From: Calothrix sp. NIES-4105
GTDB lineage: Bacteria > Cyanobacteriota > Cyanobacteriia > Cyanobacteriales > Nostocaceae
Reading direction: 5' to 3'
NCBI RefSeq assembly: GCF_002368415.1
Contig: NZ_AP018290.1
Span: 10,097,717 to 10,161,716 of the forward strand
DNA: 64,000 nucleotides
The notes beneath the pieces were generated by a model. It did not search any database, had not been told where the DNA came from, and worked only from the letters and a program-made list of their open reading frames with translations. Numbering within the stretch: position 1 is the stretch's first letter; each line of letters starts with the position of its first letter. Made by a program: the position numbers and the translations under genes. Below, in pieces: positions 61,689-64,000 of the stretch.

Positions 61689-63296
61689 ATGGGTTATTAC
61701 ATCGCTCCTCGGTTTTTAGATAAACTTGCCGTTCACATTACTAAAAACTTCTTAAATCTACCTGCTGTAAGCGTTCCGTTGATTTTGGGTGTTCACGGAC
61801 GTAAAGGCGAAGGAAAATCATTCCAATGCGAGTTGGTTTTTGAGAGAATGGGTATTGAATTCACCCTGATATCTGGGGGTGAGTTAGAAAGTCCTGATGC
61901 CGGCGACCCCGCGCGCTTAATTAGGTTACGTTACCGAGAAACTGCTGAGTTAACTAAAGTACGCGGTAAGATGTGCGTACTAATGATTAATGATTTGGAT
62001 GCAGGCGCCGGACGTTTCGATGAAGGGACACAGTACACTGTAAATACGCAGTTGGTAAACGCGACGTTAATGAATATTGCGGATAATCCAACAGATGTAC
62101 AGCTTCCAGGCAGTTATGACCCGACGCCATTACCGAGAATACCAATAATCGTAACGGGTAATGATTTTTCTACGCTGTATGCGCCATTAATACGCGATGG
62201 ACGAATGGAAAAATTCTATTGGGAACCTGACCGCGATGATAAAGTTGGCATCGTGGGAGGAATTTTTGAGCCTGATGGACTCGCGCGTCGTGACATCGAG
62301 CAGCTTGTTGACACGTTCATTAATCAGTCTATTGACTTTTTCAGCGCGTTACGTTCTCGCATTTACGACGAACAAATTCGCCACTTTATCCATGAAGTGG
62401 GTTTTGAAAAGGTATCGAAGCGAGTAGTTAACAGTGTTGAAGGTCCACCACAATTCAAAAAACCTAACTTTAAATTACCGTATTTAATTGAAATGGGTAA
62501 TTTGATTGTAGGAGAACAACAGCGCGTACAAAATTCTCAACTTGTAGAAGAATATAATCGTGGATTGTTTTCGCGTAAAGTTGTAACTAGGGTAGATGCA
62601 GCAGCGCCAATTTATACCAATAACGCTCCTGTCGCAGAAGTTGTAACTACAGTTACTACACCAGTTATAGTACAAGAGTTGGCGCCTATTTCAGCACCAA
62701 CTGTAGCTGGTGTTGGAACGCTAACCAAGTCCGCACCGAAGTTGCCTGTTGGAACACCATTTCACGCGCCTGCAACAATGCCTGTTGGCACAGCATATAA
62801 ACAACCTGTTGTAGAGCCAGTTGAAACACCAATTAATTCTTCTCCTATTGCAGCACCAGTTGTAGCTGGTGTTGGAACGCTTGCTACGGCGCCTCGTTTG
62901 CCAGTTGGCACACCATTTCATACACCAAATGCATCCGGAGTAAACCAAGCCATAACACCCGTAGTAAATAACAGCGCATACTACAAGCAATACACAGATA
63001 ATACACAGTTAGCACCTGGTACTCATCTCAGCCTAGAAACTCAAGAACTAGTTCGCGAAATCTTGGCTCAAGGTCATAAAATTGGTATTGAACACGTTGA
63101 CGAACGCCGTTTTAGAATGGGTTCATGGCAAAGCTCTGCAGTTGGCGAGATTAGCGAGTCGTCCGATGTAATTTCTGCTATCGAATCATGTTTGGGTGAG
63201 TTTAGCAATGAATATATCAGATTAGTTGCTATTGACCCAAGAAATCGGCGCCGAGTCATGGAGACAATTATTCAGCGTCCAAGTGGAGTTAAATAA
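61689..63296 (+). CDS. rca: Rubisco activase with C-terminal RbcS-like domain
   Basis: 535 aa. AAA+ core at 1-300: LGVHGRKGEGKSFQCELVFERMGI (Walker A), GELESPDAGDPARLIRLRYRE, VLMINDLDAGAGRFDEGTQYTVNTQLVNATLMNIADNPT (Walker B), VTGNDFSTLYAPLIRDGRMEKFYWEPDRDD (sensor 1, Arg fingers). Residues about 446-530 resemble the Rubisco small subunit: SLETQELVREILAQGHKIGIEHVDERRFRMGSWQS. The tail lets the protein bind Rubisco in carboxysomes. Between them lies an unusually long Pro/Val/Thr-rich linker of about 145 aa with two copies of AGVGTL...LPVGTPFH; the usual activase of this group is about 415 aa. Rca releases inhibitory sugars from Rubisco. Confidence 0.94.
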   Translation: MGYYIAPRFLDKLAVHITKNFLNLPAVSVPLILGVHGRKGEGKSFQCELVFERMGIEFTLISGGELESPDAGDPARLIRLRYRETAELTKVRGKMCVLMINDLDAGAGRFDEGTQYTVNTQLVNATLMNIADNPTDVQLPGSYDPTPLPRIPIIVTGNDFSTLYAPLIRDGRMEKFYWEPDRDDKVGIVGGIFEPDGLARRDIEQLVDTFINQSIDFFSALRSRIYDEQIRHFIHEVGFEKVSKRVVNSVEGPPQFKKPNFKLPYLIEMGNLIVGEQQRVQNSQLVEEYNRGLFSRKVVTRVDAAAPIYTNNAPVAEVVTTVTTPVIVQELAPISAPTVAGVGTLTKSAPKLPVGTPFHAPATMPVGTAYKQPVVEPVETPINSSPIAAPVVAGVGTLATAPRLPVGTPFHTPNASGVNQAITPVVNNSAYYKQYTDNTQLAPGTHLSLETQELVREILAQGHKIGIEHVDERRFRMGSWQSSAVGEISESSDVISAIESCLGEFSNEYIRLVAIDPRNRRRVMETIIQRPSGVK

Positions 63297-63306
63297 TTTG
63301 TAAAGA

Positions 63307-63463
63307 TTATTGGTTTTGGCTCTCACCTGTAACGTTATAATCTTTCGCTACAATACCGAGTGTAGCTAGCCCTCCCATATGTATATATTGCGCTTTTTAC
63401 AACATTTCCTGAAGTCTGAGTAGAATCGGATGTTGCTGTGGTTGGGTTAGTTGGCTCTGACAT
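63307..63463 (-). pseudogene. Decayed paralogue of the 63626-63904 gene
   Basis: Reads from ATG at 63463 as MSEPTNPTTATSDSTQTSGNV and then shifts; in another frame MGGLATLGIVAKDYNVTGESQ matches SGGLAVLGISAKDFNVTGKDK of the downstream protein. The middle, which holds the membrane helix, is deleted and the frame is broken. Confidence 0.75.
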
Positions 63464-63486
63464 TATGTTGCTCCCGATAACATGTG

Positions 63487-63519
63487 AGATTCCCGACTTT
63501 TTTAATTAGCTGGGAATCT
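63487..63519. repeat. AGATTCCCGAC hairpin, ATTCCCG family
   Basis: AGATTCCCGAC...GCTGGGAATCT, an imperfect third member of the ATTCCCG family, lying between the small gene and its decayed paralogue. Confidence 0.7.
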
Positions 63520-63625
63520 TGATTTTTCACTTACTATTTAATGTAATAATATATCTACTTACAAGATAAAATATCTTTTGTTACAATGCCTCGAAATCGC
63601 TTCAATATACAAGTTTTACGTTTAA

Positions 63626-63904
63626 TTACTCTTTATCTTTACCAGTAACATTAAAATCTTTGGCGCTTATACCTAGAACTGCTAACCCTCCCGAAGTAAT
63701 ATATTTACATACTTGAACTAAAGGAGCTTGTTCTCCGCCGAAAGTACTTGGTGAAAATGCTACGAATCCACTACAACATAATACAAAACCAATGGCTGTA
63801 GTTTTCCAGTTTTTAACAACAACCTTCTTTGCATTAGAATTTGTCGCGGTAGAATTAGTTGAAATAGCCGCATCTTCTATTGATGGTCTTGCTGAATATG
63901 ACAT
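63626..63904 (-). CDS. Small single-membrane-helix protein, unknown function
   Basis: 92 aa from ATG 63904. A polar, Ser/Asn-rich start, then NWKTTAIGFVLCCSGFVAFSPSTF, one hydrophobic helix, and APLVQVCKYITSGGLAVLGISAKDFNVTGKDK. The pattern (helix, Y-x-x-x-GGLA-LG--AKD-NVTG) resembles small holin-like or phage-tail-region proteins in which such a tail occurs, but I cannot name a family. A decayed copy lies upstream at 63307-63463. Confidence 0.6.
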   Translation of the reverse strand: MSYSARPSIEDAAISTNSTATNSNAKKVVVKNWKTTAIGFVLCCSGFVAFSPSTFGGEQAPLVQVCKYITSGGLAVLGISAKDFNVTGKDKE

Positions 63905-64000
63905 AATATTTTTTTCGCCTAGTTGATATTTTTGCAATAATTCATCTACATATATGAATCAATTCTGTCTACAGATAGAAGTTTTTGTAGTCAACTTCCT

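Overview
The window looks like chromosomal DNA of a filamentous, heterocyst-forming cyanobacterium (Nostocales). The evidence is a large heterocyst envelope polysaccharide (HEP)-type island with HepA- and HepC-like proteins, a TolC/HgdD-like outer membrane protein, a cyanobacterial Rubisco activase with a RbcS-like C-terminal domain, PATAN/CheY response regulators, and many dispersed palindromes. The usual cyanobacterial palindrome HIP1 (GCGATCGC) was not seen. Instead GGCGCC occurs roughly 80 times, in genes and between them.

Layout. 1-780: hisIE. 1043-7000: a nested wreck of mobile DNA. The 5' end of an hpaB-like gene runs into an IS200/IS605 remnant. That remnant carries a group II intron, whose maturase gene is split by a second group II intron with an apparently intact reverse transcriptase. 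No GGCGCC site occurs in this block. 7208-16000: mltA, a PIN protein, three small secreted proteins, a helix-turn-helix regulator, a polysaccharide deacetylase and a P-type cation ATPase. 16187-20308: toxin-antitoxin and debris zone: higBA, a frameshifted SDR gene, mntA-hepT with a substituted toxin active-site Arg, an ACT protein, decayed second copies of SDR, mntA and TolC sequences, and another HTH protein.

20532-48365: envelope and export region. It holds a TolC-like protein, a GT4, a membrane-anchored beta-propeller protein (opposite strand), then a run of minus-strand genes for a heteropolysaccharide. These cover nucleotide-sugar synthesis and modification (rfbF, lhgO-like, epimerase, C-methyltransferase, PhyH, rfbC, SAF-type oxidoreductase), glycosyltransferases, a Wzc-like chain-length kinase, the HepC-like initiating sugar transferase, the HepA-like ABC exporter and a Wzy/O-antigen-ligase-like protein. 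Transcription would run from about 48.4 kb down to 26.6 kb, broken by short tandem repeats.

48954-52709: a von Willebrand A, PP2C and kinase-TPR triad (TerY-P type). 53321-55427: PixG/PixH-like regulators. 55489-56379: a repeat protein of unknown function. 56627-59407: pheT and a YciI protein. 59513-63904: a secreted protein, a DUF2887/Rpn-like gene with tandem partial copies, rca with an expanded linker, and a small membrane protein with a decayed paralogue. No rRNA, tRNA or CRISPR array was recognised. All family calls are from reading the translated sequence; no database search was run.
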